Assembly (NCBI GenBank): GCA_900088475.1 | Contig: FLMG01003581.1 | Span: 1 to 15,534 of the forward strand | Length of the DNA stretch: 15,534 bases | Origin: Hyphochytrium catenoides | Lineage: Eukaryota > Sar > Hyphochytriomycetes > Hyphochytriales > Hyphochytriaceae | Direction: 5' to 3' | Shown here: in pieces, positions 1 through 10,091 of the stretch | Layout: each line of letters starts with the position of its first letter | Numbering within the stretch: position 1 is the stretch's first letter | The notes under the pieces: model-generated | What the model was told of the DNA's origin: nothing | The model's input: only the letters and a program-made list of their open reading frames with translations | Databases searched by the model: none | Made by a program: the position numbers and the translations under genes

Positions 1-69
1 TGTCTGGTCGGTCAAGAACCGTCTAGCTCGGCCTTCATCACAATCAAATCGGAAAGTCGGGGTTGAAAG

Positions 70-607
70 ATGAGGTCGTCCAACCTGGTGGCGAGGCTCG
101 GCTCTAGCCTCAGGAGCTTGACACTCGGACCAGTAAGTCATAAGGTTTCAGTACCCAAAGCAGCTTCAACAAGTAGAAGCTTCCATTTCTTTGCCAGTGC
201 AAGAGACGAAAGCTCTGTGGACATCGAGTCTCTAAAGCGCTCTTTGCCTAAGGGATGTCTCAAGGGTGAGAATTTTCTTTTTAGGTAGACAGTAGAACTG
301 TCGGCGTCTCTAACGCACTTATATCCCAGACCCTCAAATCGAATCTCTATGGACGGTGGGTCACTACCCAACGCAACCGCTAACTGCGCTGCAAGCTGTT
401 GATGGCGAGACCATTTTGGCACAATTCGATAACCTCGTGGACTTGGATATCCCTACAATAGGAGCACAGGATATAGTTGACTCGATTGAAGATAGCGAAG
501 CTATGTATGCCGACAGCACCCTTAGGAAGCGGAGAAGGAAGATGAACCAGCACAAACTGCGCAAGCGTAGAAAGAAAATGAGGAACAAGAATCGCAAGAA
601 CTTGTAG
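70..607 (+). CDS. mS38: Mitochondrial small-subunit ribosomal protein mS38 (AURKAIP1/COX24 C-terminal family)
   Basis: Two exons, 70-265 and 330-607, around a 64-base GT-AG intron (266-329, phase 1), giving 157 aa. The start is firm because an in-frame TGA lies at 64-66. The first ~45 residues are rich in Arg, Ser and Ala with almost no acidic residues, as in a mitochondrial targeting peptide. The last ~28 residues match the hallmark of the family: a Leu-Arg-Lys-Arg-Arg-Arg-Lys-Met stretch, then His-Lys-Leu-Arg-Lys-Arg-Arg-Lys-Lys-Met, ending in Arg/Lys/Asn. Proteins with this tail are mS38 of the mitochondrial small ribosomal subunit (AURKAIP1 in animals, Cox24 in yeast), where the basic helix binds rRNA. 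The middle (about residues 66-130) is acidic and poorly conserved, as usual for the family. Family assignment rests on the C-terminal motif; the mitochondrial location is inferred from the presequence and the family. Confidence 0.85.
266..329 (+). other. Intron of the mS38 gene
   Basis: The donor is GTGAG after AAGG and the acceptor is ATATCCCAG. A nearer AG at 283-284 would make a 19-base intron, but that puts a TAG in frame within four codons. Only the 329 acceptor keeps the frame open into the conserved basic C-terminus. Confidence 0.75.
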
Positions 608-1091
608 CTGTTACTCCAGATGACTGGTAGAGAGAGCTCGCGCTCAGCTTCAGAGAATATCTGAAAGCTGCATCTAGACATGGCCTAGAGAGGGAGGCCA
701 GGTATTAGCATTGTTTAGCAAGCAGGAAACGTTTCCTGGAAAAAGTGAAAGCCATGTAAGATCTCTAGGCTCAAACTCTGTAGCAAGCAAACAAACTTGT
801 TTCTCATGAATTAAGCAAGCTCATAGAAGACCATCGTGGCTTCTAAGGTATAACATGCTCAAGTTTTCCTCTTTGTCCATTGTTGATGAGCAAGCTCTTA
901 GGCTTTCCCACCCAAAATGCATAGTGGGCCATGACCGCTCCATTTTCTCGCCATATGCCGATGTAGCTTGCAAGAATACTATCACAAACAAGTGTGAAAA
1001 GACCACGTAGACATGCCAGGGCTCAGCCGATATGCTGACAGACTACAGCGAGAAGCTTTCTCTGACCCGGCCTCCGATACATCGCAGTGAA
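608..1091. other. Intergenic interval between mS38 (+) and the 1092-1493 ORF (-)
   Basis: No convincing gene. The reading frame on the minus strand at 821-1006 has a hydrophobic, signal-like start but no ATG (it opens at GTG), so I do not call it. The interval should hold the 3' ends of two converging transcripts. A perfect 16-base palindrome sits at 723-738. Confidence 0.4.
723..738. repeat. Perfect 16-base palindrome
   Basis: CAGGAAACGTTTCCTG reads the same on both strands. It lies about 115 bases after the mS38 stop codon. One such palindrome is not far from chance expectation in 15 kb, so no function is claimed. Confidence 0.5.
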
Positions 1092-1493
1092 TCAGCTCCT
1101 CTTATTGGGATTTCTTTCCTGCTCCCTCCGCTTAGCATCATTGCTCGCGTTGTGCTTCCTCACTTCGGTGCTAGCGCTACCCATGGACCCAGCGACAAGC
1201 GTCACGTCTAAGTAATGGTCCATACTGGTGAACGGCCTAAAGTGGTCGAATGCCGCTTGTGCTTTGGTGTCAGGCTCCACTGGCTGGCCTTGCCTGACAA
1301 CCTGGTCGTCATCAACTGTCTTCACGTCCTCGGCTTTATTATTGTGCTGTGTTGAGTGCTTGCCTTGATAGCATCTCCAACCGTTACAACTTCCATTGGT
1401 AAGGGTTCTTGCGCCACGCCCAAAGGCATGAGCACCCAAAGTGGAGATTGGTAAAAGAGCCGAGCACTGAGCATGCCATAAGGAGCGCTTCAT
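1092..1493 (-). CDS. Hypothetical protein, possible mitochondrial precursor
   Basis: An uninterrupted 133-codon frame from the ATG at 1493 to a TGA at 1092-1094; the frame is open upstream to 1544 without another ATG. The first ~35 residues (starting MKRSLWHAQ) are basic, hydroxylated and alanine-rich with no acidic residue, which suits a mitochondrial targeting peptide. The middle is polar and charged, with a motif around FRPFTSMDHYLD near residues 85-96, and the C-terminus is very basic and hydrophilic. I do not recognise a family. It converges on mS38 and diverges from the J-protein gene, so its promoter would lie in 1494-2234. An intron or further exon cannot be excluded, and the ORF could be spurious. 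Confidence 0.35.
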   Translation of the reverse strand: MKRSLWHAQCSALLPISTLGAHAFGRGARTLTNGSCNGWRCYQGKHSTQHNNKAEDVKTVDDDQVVRQGQPVEPDTKAQAAFDHFRPFTSMDHYLDVTLVAGSMGSASTEVRKHNASNDAKRREQERNPNKRS

Positions 1494-2234
1494 TGGCAGC
1501 AAAGTTGCGCATTCGTGAGTTAGCTCTCTGATAAAGATAGGCAATGATTCACTGATTGCTCAATGCTAGCCTCTAGCCTGCTACTCGTAGCTGCGAGGAA
1601 CCGCAGCTTTAGCGTCACGGCGTCTCAACTTGATCCTCTCCGTCCTCTCCCCAACTAGATCGCTGTCAGTCATATGCGGGGTTGTGCCGCAGCTTCGTTT
1701 GTTCCTCCGTATGGTGTACTTCAACCACAAGAGAGCAGCTCCTTTCGCTGTGTCATCTGTAGGCTTGCAGCATGATGCGGCAATCTCAATCTGTCAAAGT
1801 CCTAGAAGACTATCAAGACCATGCTTTGAGTTGTGAGATTGTGAGTAAAACGGACAGCTTTGTAAGTAAAACCCGTAGTATCTAGAGGTTACTTTTCCCA
1901 GTTATTTTTATTGTAAGAAACGCCAAAGACTCGGTTTTGTCTTCTGCGCCTTCAGAAGCCTGTCTTTTGGGGAATGGGCTGAGATCTACGATCCAAATCA
2001 CCGCACTTGTTGACGTTCTCATACCGCCCTAGCGGCTAGCGCATCGGCACCGTAGGGGCCATCGTACTGGAAACGCAAAGAGACCGACAATATCCGCAGT
2101 AAGTCCCGCGGTGACTGCTGCTGTTGTCAGAGGACTCATCTGCGTCTGTTCGCACCTGGCGAAAGCACTAGGGACCAAGGGACTAACAATGTGTTACTAG
2201 CTGGACAGTCGGAGGCTAAAAGCTTTCTGAAGGA
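1494..2234. other. Intergenic interval, presumed divergent promoter region
   Basis: Lies between the 5' ends of the minus-strand 1092-1493 ORF and the plus-strand J-protein gene. No ORF here has a recognisable motif or phase-matched splice signals. A T-rich patch is at about 1890-1920. No tRNA or repeat was seen. Confidence 0.4.
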
Positions 2235-3565
2235 ATGGGAGGCACCACAGCAGCCATGAGATCCATGGCTTGTCGAATTTGTCTGAGCTTGCTGCTGACT
2301 CTGGCAGTCGTGGCTCCGCTTCTGCCGACTAGCTGTCATGCTTGGGGCGGCGGTCAGGGAGTGGACATGAGGTATTCCCTACGACAGTTATATAGAGAAC
2401 TCGACCTGGAGCCGTCAGCCTCAGAACAAGAAGTACGTAAAGCTTTCAAGAGATTAGCCCTGAAGTACCATCCAGATAAGAGCGGAGATGACCAGAAAGC
2501 TCGTGAAAGATACCTTCGAATCAGTAACGCCTATGAGATACTCACTGACCCCCGGAAGAGAGCAGCTTTAGATGAAGACACAGGTCATTACCCTCAGAGG
2601 AGACGTGCGTCGCGGTCGCAACGCGATTTCTACGAGTTTAGAGATCAGGTTAGCTTGTATTCCGTCAAACTCTTGCTGACAGAACTCGCGGTTTACCTCT
2701 TGTTCTTCTTGCAACACACGTTGAAGAGCGGGGCCAGATACTATTCCAGTCATGGCTCTTACTATGAAGCGAATGACTTTTTCCGTGCATCCAGGTAGCT
2801 GTGATATCACCTTTGGCCCGTGCAGCAATGCTCCTCACTTTCATCAAATGGACAGAGACAGTAGCAGCCAACTTGGCTCGCTAGAGGATATTCTGGGTTA
2901 TCTACTCACAGTGCTGATTGGACTGCTGATACTGGTTATGCTAGTTCAAGCTATGCCATCGGAGCCATATCAAAGACCCTCTGAGGTATAACTAATGCGG
3001 CACCGATATGCATGTCAAAAACAGCTTAGGAAGCTATTACTTGGTTCACAGGAAGAGAGGAGTAAAGGAGGCTCCAAGGCGTCATGCAGCTGTCATACCA
3101 ATGCGTCTCTTCTAGGTGTACGCCTATTTCATTGGAACCCTAGCCTCTTTGAGAAGAAAGGCAAACGTTTCGCAATATATATCGCAGGCAGAGGAGCAGG
3201 TGAGGGGAAATCGGGTCTGTCCTATTGAGCCACTTCCATATCTAAATATCTGGAACTTAGAAAACAGGGAATGGATGGACTTCAACGCGGTTGCTCGAGT
3301 CTTTGCCGCAGACCCCATCCTATTCTGTTGGGCCCATAACGGTAGCTGTTCGACCCAAGAAGACCCTCGCTGGGACGAGCTCCTTAAGCAAATCCTTCCC
3401 CCACAATCACCTTCCGAGGTGTCTCGGATTGTCGTACTAGGCCCCAGGGGATCCAAGTATACTATCTACGAGGAACAAGTAGAGTACCAGTCGCTCCGTC
3501 AGTGGTTCACCAAGCTTGTCTGTGGCGAGATAGTCATGCAGCCTTGCTCCTTCAGAGCTGAATGA
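2235..3565 (+). CDS. Membrane-anchored J-domain (DnaJ/Hsp40) protein of the secretory pathway
   Basis: Predicted exons are 2235-2794, 2862-2985 and 3116-3565, about 377 aa. An in-frame TAA at 2217-2219 supports the start. Residues 1-36 are a signal peptide (Leu/Ala/Val core, then SCHA). Residues 51-118 are a J domain: LYRELDLEP, the HPD motif at 79-81 and the helix IV pattern AYEILTDPRKRA. J domains stimulate Hsp70 ATPase; with a signal peptide the partner would be a luminal Hsp70 (BiP type). Hydrophobic segments follow at about 143-160 and in exon 2 (GYLLTVLIGLLILVMLVQA). The C-terminal ~150 residues (exon 3) include FCWAHNGSC, which I cannot assign. First intron: acceptors at 2825, 2861, 2864 and 2867 all keep frame; 2861 gives a typical 67 bases. 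The second intron (2986-3115, 130 bases) is fixed at its 3' end by a TAG just before 3116. An alternative uses introns 2986-3051 and 3200-3260 and replaces about 50 residues. Confidence 0.75.
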
Positions 3566-4254
3566 CTGCAACAGCCGGTCTATATGGAACCCAAGCAGTC
3601 CTACAAGAGATATTGATGCCGTTGACCCGGTGCCATAGTAGCACCAGCTGCTGGTATTATACTGCATCGTGAGTACAGGTAGCCGGAAAGATGTAAATCA
3701 AACAGAAACCTAGCAGCAGTCAGCCTGCTTGTCCTCCTTACTTTATCAAGACAAGGCTGTCTTACAAGGCTCGGTCGGCGACAGTACGCACGTCACCACG
3801 CGTATCCACGACTTATTCGACCTCCTTCACTAGACGCCCATGACTAGGGCCGGCCGCTAGGAGGTCAACGGCTCATAGCGACTGAGTTCCCTCCCTCAGA
3901 GCCCCAAACATCAGAATCAGAAGCAAATGTGTACCAACATACTAAAGACGTTACTGGACTTGTATTGCGGAATCTGGTCAGTTGGATTCCTAAATAAGAA
4001 CAGAGTGCCGAGCTCATGTTCTAAATCCATTAAATGAGAGCACTCAGGTTTGAGATCACATCATCAAACGATTGAGAGATTGAGAGACGGGCAGTAGTTT
4101 CTGACTAACCTGTCATCATCGGCGTTGGAGAGCTCTCAGCTCACTCCCTCACATATCTTGTGTGAGAGGTTCTGGCGCACTATGCTCTGCTTCACTAGCT
4201 CGTACTGCTTGGTATCTAGCTGTATGGTGAGCTTAACGAGCACAACAGGAAGCA
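3566..4254. other. Intergenic interval between the J-protein and transporter genes
   Basis: Contains the 3' flank of the J-protein gene and the 5' flank of the transporter gene, both on the plus strand. No ORF with supporting features. A small direct duplication of ATTGAGAG is at about 4071-4086, and a short hairpin (CTCACA/TGTGAG) at about 4148-4166. No RNA gene recognised. Confidence 0.4.
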
Positions 4255-5857
4255 ATGCCTAGTGTAAGAACTCGGAGAACACGGACTCAAACAGTCTTGA
4301 CAGTCCTTGGGCTCTTTCAAGGTTACCTGGTCTATAATGTAGCAAGAAAAGCACTTGGCGTCACGTCTCAAGGTAAAGCTACGCCCTTCAGAGAAGGTAT
4401 CCGGTATTAGTTGTGCTACTGCTTACCCGCTTAACATTTCATTCTTCAGAGCTAATGAGCGACGGGAAGCTAAATTTGACAGAGGCACAACTGGGATTAT
4501 TGTCCACCTGCTTCACACTAGCCTATGGTCTCAGTAAGTTTGTATCAGCTGTGGCATCTGACTTCATCTCCAGTCGAAGCTTGTTTGTCTTGGGGCTAGT
4601 CGTCACGAGTCTTGCTAGTTTTGGAGCCGCCTTCACGGCAGCTCTCTTGCCATTATGTGTCCTATCTACACTTCACGGGGCGGCACAAGGAATCGGATGG
4701 CCCGCACTGGCATCTATCTGCCTCAGCACATTGTCGGAGGCCAATGTTGGTGCGTGTACTTGGCATAATCCGTCTCAATCAAAGCATTGTTCTCTTACGA
4801 TTGTCATAGGAAAAGGTTGGGCATTGCTGACTTCAGCTGGTTACATCGGAAGCAGTATCGGCCCAGCTATTCTTACTTTGTCTCCACAGCTTCTTAGCAC
4901 GTGGGCTTACAATTCCTGGTCAGGGCCCTTTTTGATTGCTGGGGCTGCGGCAATCCTCTCAGCTTTGTTCTCCTACATCTTGCTCTGTGAACCACTGCGT
5001 TCAGGTAACAGCATTATTCTATGAGTTATACTATGTCTATTCACGATCCCTTTCTAATGTGAAGAGAATCTATCAGGGAATATGTTACAGGGAGAAGTCA
5101 GGAAAAAGGAGGAGGCAGCTCTACACGACGGGTCGACTTCAAAGTCCAATACTTCTTCTATCTGGCATTCCTCTTTCATGGCTATCGTACTAGCCAACGG
5201 CCTGGTCCTCTTTGTTCAAAAGGCTATCGGAGACTGGTCGTTCCTATTCCTACGGCAGGCATCAGGTAGAGACTTTTACGCTTCAGGGTACTAAAAAACG
5301 CTGCTAGGCTGAGTATATGCACCAAAACTTTAGGAATGTCCCCATCGCTCGCCCCGGGTCTATCAATGGAAGCCGCCGTTGATGCTCTTGTCGTGTTTGA
5401 AATAGGGGGAGTGGCCGGAACTTTCTTGTCCGGTTTCCTTTCCGACCTAACGGACAGAAAAGATGTCACGAGCTGCGCATTCAGTGTCGGCGCCGTGTTC
5501 TCACTCAGCCTATTCTACTTTGAAAGTGTCGCATTGGCCCTTCCTCGCACGGCTTTCTACTGCTGCGTCTACTTTCTTTTGGGATTGGCCTTGGCTGGTC
5601 CAAAGACTGTATCGGGTATCTGGGTTAGACAACTAGCCCCGCCCAAAGCTGCTGGGACAGCAGGAGGTATTCTCAGCCTTGCTGTGCAGCTTCTAGCCGC
5701 CATGGCCGGTAGTCCCTTGGGCCTCATTATACAGATGTATAGCTGGAGCTACATGTTCTCCACTTTGCTCCTTGCAATGACGCTATCGAGCATTCTCTTT
5801 CTTTATCTAATAGTCGCAGATCGCCGGCCAGGTTGCGCTAAACACAAGGACCTCTAA
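4255..5857 (+). CDS. SLC37A4: Major-facilitator sugar-phosphate/phosphate antiporter (SLC37A4/G6PT type)
   Basis: Five exons: 4255-4372, 4450-4749, 4810-5004, 5077-5265 and 5334-5857, giving 441 aa against about 430 for human G6PT. An in-frame TAA at 4234-4236 fixes the start. All four introns (77, 60, 72 and 68 bases) are phase 1 and restore one continuous family-like sequence. TM1 carries YLVYNVARKALG, with the Arg-Lys (about residues 31-32) at the place of the substrate-phosphate-binding Arg of G6PT/GlpT. Next come LGLLSTCFTLAYGLSKFVSA and SDFISSR (loop 2-3), HGAAQGIGWP in TM4, GKGWALLTSAGYIGSSIGP in TM5, and in the C-half EIGGVAGTFLSGFLSDLTDR, APPKAAGTAGG and a YSW near TM11. Family members exchange glucose-6-phosphate or glycerol-3-phosphate for inorganic phosphate, in ER or plasma membrane. 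The C-half (VDALVVFEIGG) resembles animal G6PT more than bacterial UhpT/GlpT. Substrate and membrane are inferred, not shown. Confidence 0.88.
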
Positions 5858-6101
5858 CTGGGTCAAAACAGGGACAGCGGTGGTGCCAAAGCATACCCTA
5901 GCCTCTGAAGCCTCTATAAAAGAAAGGACGGGGGTCTTGCTCCGACGCTAGTCTTAGACCTATCATTGGGCTCTCTTGTGATCTCACTGACCAAAGAGGT
6001 GTAGAAGTCGACCTCTCGTGCCAATGCCGGATCTGGGCTTGTCATAGACTTTCTGGGGGATGCGCCTGATAGTCTGTGGCCGCTGCTGCCAGTAGGCGAA
6101 G
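5858..6101. other. Convergent 3' intergenic interval
   Basis: 244 bases between the TAA of the transporter (+) and the TAA of the coiled-coil gene (-). It must carry both polyadenylation regions. No ORF or repeat of note. Confidence 0.5.
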
Positions 6102-9100
6102 TTAAACATCAGCGTTCACAACAATGGACAATTCAACGTAAGAACTCGCCATCAGCGAGAAGATGGAAAGATGGAAGAACCTGTCTGAACGCCCTGAGCC
6201 CCTCCTAAGCAGGTCCGCTGAGAGCGGGCGGACGTGGTTGAGCTTGTCCTTCTGGACATCGAAGGGATGAGCCTCTTTGATGGATTGTAACCACATTTCC
6301 CATCAGACTCTTACCTCTGAAGAGCTGGAGGTCATGGAAGTAGCGTTCGGCGATAAGGTGAACGGTGTAGGTTTCGGAATCTAGAGAAAGAAAAGCTAAA
6401 TATGTACTCATTGGTGTAAAGAAGACGTAAAGCTTCCTACTTGGGCTCTGGGAGCCTCGCTTCTTGATGGAGCTAGAGACTCATTCAGATTTTTGTCCTC
6501 GCTGTTGGCCCCGGCCGTGATCGCAGAAGAAGATGATGGGGAGGGGCCAGCTCCCAGATTGTCTACAAGCCTGGTTCCGGAATCTGCTCTCTTGGGGCTT
6601 GAAGGGGGGATCGACAGGTTATCTAGCGCTGTCAGTCTTTTTCTAAGTCTATGTATCTCCTGCTGCAGAGTCTCTCTTTCTCTGCTCCAAGTCTCCTGTA
6701 GAAACTAGATCAAGAGGTTTAAATTACCTGCTCCTTATCAAACTCTCCATGGACCGGCATCTTTACCTTTTCCCTCTTTGTTAGTTGTGACTTCATAAGG
6801 GATGTCATCTTCTGTTGAGTCTCATATAAGGATCGTTCTTGTTCCTACAAACGAGAGTATTCTCCCGGTCTTAGCCCAGGGTACCAAGAAATGAAGGTTA
6901 CTATAGACCTACCTTTTCCAATTGTGCCACCTTCTCTTCGTGCTCTGCTCTCAGGTGTTCGACATAGCTGGCATGGTCTTCTATCAGCTTTTTGGTCTGC
7001 TCTCACCATGTAAGAAGCGAAAAGGCAAGCCAGTCAAGAGGAACAACCGTACCTTCTCTCTTATTGAAGCTAGTGTACGGTCGTGATTTTTCTTCAGTTC
7101 CAAAATTTCGTTATCATGAGCCTGCTCCATCTTGAGCTTCAGAATATAAAACTCCTGGGACTTCGCGCCCAGCTCATCTTTACAGGCCTGGAGTTAAGGA
7201 AGAGACTCCATTTAGTCTGGCATAAGAGTGAAGATGGCATAGCCAGCCGGAGTAAGCTATGCCCTAATCGAGTAGGACTTACCTGCAGGTCAACCCGCAA
7301 GGAGCTGATCTCCCCTTCCGATGCAGCAGCAGCTTGCGTGAGTAGCTCTTCTCTTCGCTTTCTCTCAGCTTCAAGCTGCCGTAACGCCCTCTCTCTTTCC
7401 TACAACAAGTCTTAGAAGTAATCTCAAAGCTTGGGTTCACAAGCTGTAACATACATGCTGCACTTGCAATTTCAGCTGCTCAATTTCTGACGAGAGGGTT
7501 AGCTCCCTCCTCTTGGCCTCCTCCTCACTCTCCTTCTGTCTTCTTGACATCTCTGCGGAGTGCGCCTCTCTTTCGGCAACCTATGAATAAAAGACGTTAC
7601 GAGTTAGTTCCGTCAGAATATGAAAATAGCTGCTCTCTTTCCCTTCATACTGCTGAAGGCCCAACCCCATGTCTTCCACAAACTTCAGAGAAGCTATTCC
7701 CTAATAGGCACACTACCGTTTGGCTTTGGTGTTCTGTCTGCAGAGTTTGAAGCTGATCCTTTAGGTGTTGCACTTCTACGTCCTTGCTGCTTCTCATGGC
7801 TTCTATTTCTGCCCGCAAAGCTTCAGGAGGACAAGAGGGGTCAGCACTGGCACATGTCTTTATCACTTAGATTAACTGATGCTTACTGATGGCCTCAGTC
7901 TGCGCTTGTGTATGTAAGCTGTCTCTGAGGCTCTTCTCTCGCTCTGCCCAGTTCTTCTTATAGTCCTGCACTATGCGCTGGAGGTTCTGCAGGGTGTGCT
8001 TGTATACTCTCCTGCGGGACTACCGATAGACGAATCGGGCCAGAGGTAAGCAGATTTCGGTCGTGGTATCGAACTCATTTTCAATACATGCCTTCTCTTT
8101 TGCTGTCGAGGCATGGACATAAGCACGGAAGAATTGCTCTATCGCCTGGAGCTCCTTAGCAAAAACGGTGTTGGGTAAGGTTGGTGCAGGAGACACAGAA
8201 GCAGTAATAGCTGGAGCCATTATATCTGGACCTAGGTAAGAAATGGATGGTAAATCAATAAAGAACAACGACGACTTGGCACGGCGAGTGAGGGTTAGAA
8301 GAAGAAGGAGAGGAAGATGTTCTCATAAAGGGAGACCTGTCTCAGGAAGAAAGAAGAGGAACGAGAGACGCCATAGCAGGATGATGACAGGTAGAGCCAA
8401 AGTGTACACGGTCAAGTTGACTGAGAAACGCGAGAGACAAAGTGATCGTGCAACCAAGGGAAACACCGTACCAGTCTCTAGCTCTTCATTATACCCAATG
8501 GCCGTGGAAGGAGTGAGCAGGTCGTCCATAGTCTCAATAGAACTCTGTAGAGCTGCTCGCTGAACATGATCTCGTAGCCAGGAGGCATAGCTCGAGTAGA
8601 CTTCCCACTCAGAAGCCAACTCTACACCGTTTCTCGTTTTGTCCGCCGTGGGCGTCGCAGGGGCTTTTCTTTGAAAGTGCTTGGCGTCGTCATCTTGATT
8701 GGAACTTTCAAGAGGTTCTGATCTTCCCGATCTTGTCTGGTCCATTAACTGCCTCTATATAGCACGGGCTCATGTTAGACATGAAGAGGTTACGAACAGA
8801 AAAAGGAACCTACTCTGAGCTTCTCCATAGTTGCCTGCTGCCGTTTGAGGCGCTTCTCCAGTTTCACGTTTTCGGCTATAATTTCCCTGCTAATACTATC
8901 CATCAGTACATCGTCCTGTCCGTGGCCTTCTCCTCTAGGGGTTGGCTTAGGCATGCTCGCCTCTCGAAGTGGTCGACTGAGCTCTTCAAGGTATTCTTGA
9001 ATCCTCTGTTTGCTCTGTTCAGAGGCCAAAGAAGTGCTTTTCTTACCCTGTTTCTGGGCATCTTCAGGCTTCTTCGCCAACAACCGGCTCTAATGAGAAG

Positions 9101-10091
9101 GACTTTCCCGCATTAGTGAGGCTGACAAAGCCACTTCTATCCCCTTCCTACTCCATTCGGTCTATTATAAGGCTTTCCCTCGGGTTGTCTCTCTACTCTT
9201 GCTTGCTTCTACTAGACCAGCTCAAGCACTTCAACACTGACCATCCGGTGTCACTAATCCTGCCAAGGCCCTAACTTCCTAAGAATGGGGTCTTACCCGT
9301 AGCTTCTCGAATCTCGCTTGAATATTATTGAGCTCCTGCACCTCAAGATCTGTGGGAGAGCCCTTGTCGTCCCAGGCAGGAAAGTTAGACTCCACGTCAG
9401 TTAGCACTTTTGCTTGCTGTGCCTGCTTCAAAATTTGCCTCCGCTGTCCGCTGCTATGTCTGAGCTCGGTAGCTTGCAGGTCTCGGTCTCCTAAAGCTTC
9501 TCCCTCTGTTGTGCCAGGTCCGATATCCTGCCATCCTGCTCTCACTTCACTGCTTTGCGCTATCTTTCCTTCCGGGATACTTTCGTCTTTTACTTCTCCA
9601 TAGTGAGCTCTGCCTCCTCCTACGGATCCTGGAGGACTCGGCTCCTTTGGAAACAGACTCCTAGCACGCGGGATCGCGGCAGACCGAAGAGATGAAGAAG
9701 ACGCGACCGATCTAAGGGAAGACTGAGTGGCCAAACTGGGAACCTCACGCCTAGATTCAGGTGCTGTAGCCCGTTCCATACCGTCATTCTCCCAAGTTTG
9801 TCGTTGAGGACCTGCAGGCTCCCACTTCTCGCTCGTCGTCGAACTCCTCCTCCCTGCTGTAAGGATATCTCCAAAGGCAGATATCTCGCGCGCGACCTCC
9901 AACACCCGTTCTCTATCTAGGGTTGGTCTTAGTAAAGGAAGCTCATTACTGTTACTTGTTGAGGATGCCAGGCTGCCAATGGATGTAGCCCTTTTGAACG
10001 TGGATGATCTATGGTCCCGGCTGTCCACACGAATGTGCGAAGCCCTTGGCTCCTCTGGGGGAGGGATGCTCCCTAGGTCAATCGCCGCCAT
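6102..10091 (-). CDS. Long coiled-coil protein, multi-exon, with an unexplained in-frame TAG
   Basis: Predicted exons: 10091-9297, 9089-8814, 8748-8472, 8231-7887, 7820-7717, 7580-7455, 7399-7283, 7187-7053, 6996-6913, 6844-6728, 6695-6441, 6380-6315 and 6251-6102; the fourth should be two because a TAG (8022-8020, codon ~520) interrupts it. About 948 codons in all. An in-frame TAG nine bases before the ATG fixes the start. Residues 1-265 are Ser/Pro/Arg-rich and look disordered. Short charged helices follow (IQEYLEELSRPLREA; ENVKLEKRLKRQQATMEKLR), then a region with WLRDHVQRAALQSSIETMDDL and KELQAIEQFFRAYVHAS. From about 525 to 790 it is near-continuous coiled coil (LQNLQRIVQDYKKNWAERE; LRAEIEAMRSSKDVEVQHL; EIEQLKLQVQH; ILELKKNHDRTLASIREK). 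The tail is Ser/Pro-rich. Such architecture is common in centrosomal, basal-body and Golgi proteins, but I cannot name the family. Exon 6380-6315 also reads well in another frame (LIAERYFHDLQLF), so the tail is less certain. Confidence 0.7.
8020..8022 (-). other. In-frame TAG inside the coiled-coil gene
   Basis: The frame runs ICLPLARFVYR, then TAG, then in the same frame SRRRVYKHTLQNLQRIVQ with no other stop. Both sides are locked by flanking introns (phase 1 at 8472/8231 and phase 1 at 7887/7820), so any intron here must have a length divisible by three. The only GT just upstream in the right phase is a weak GTCTAT at 8031, which could pair with CAG acceptors at 7987, 7978 or 7966 (45, 54 or 66 bases). 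Confidence 0.6.

Noticed and set aside
266-284. A 19-base intron in mS38 (GTGAG to TTTTTAG), like the tiny introns of chlorarachniophyte nucleomorphs
   Set aside because: Splicing there puts a TAG in frame within four codons; the 64-base intron ending at 329 leads into the conserved tail.
821-1006. Minus-strand frame with a hydrophobic, signal-like N-terminus
   Set aside because: Opens at GTG, short, no domain and no splice support.
2040-2080. Possible dinoflagellate/Perkinsus-type spliced-leader sequence (CCGTAG...GCCAT)
   Set aside because: Resemblance is broken by an insertion and the downstream bases do not match; not usable to assign the lineage.
8323-8470. Hydrophobic extension of exon 3 of the coiled-coil gene that looks like a membrane segment
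   Set aside because: Better explained as the pyrimidine-rich intron 8471-8232; splicing restores phase with the next exon.
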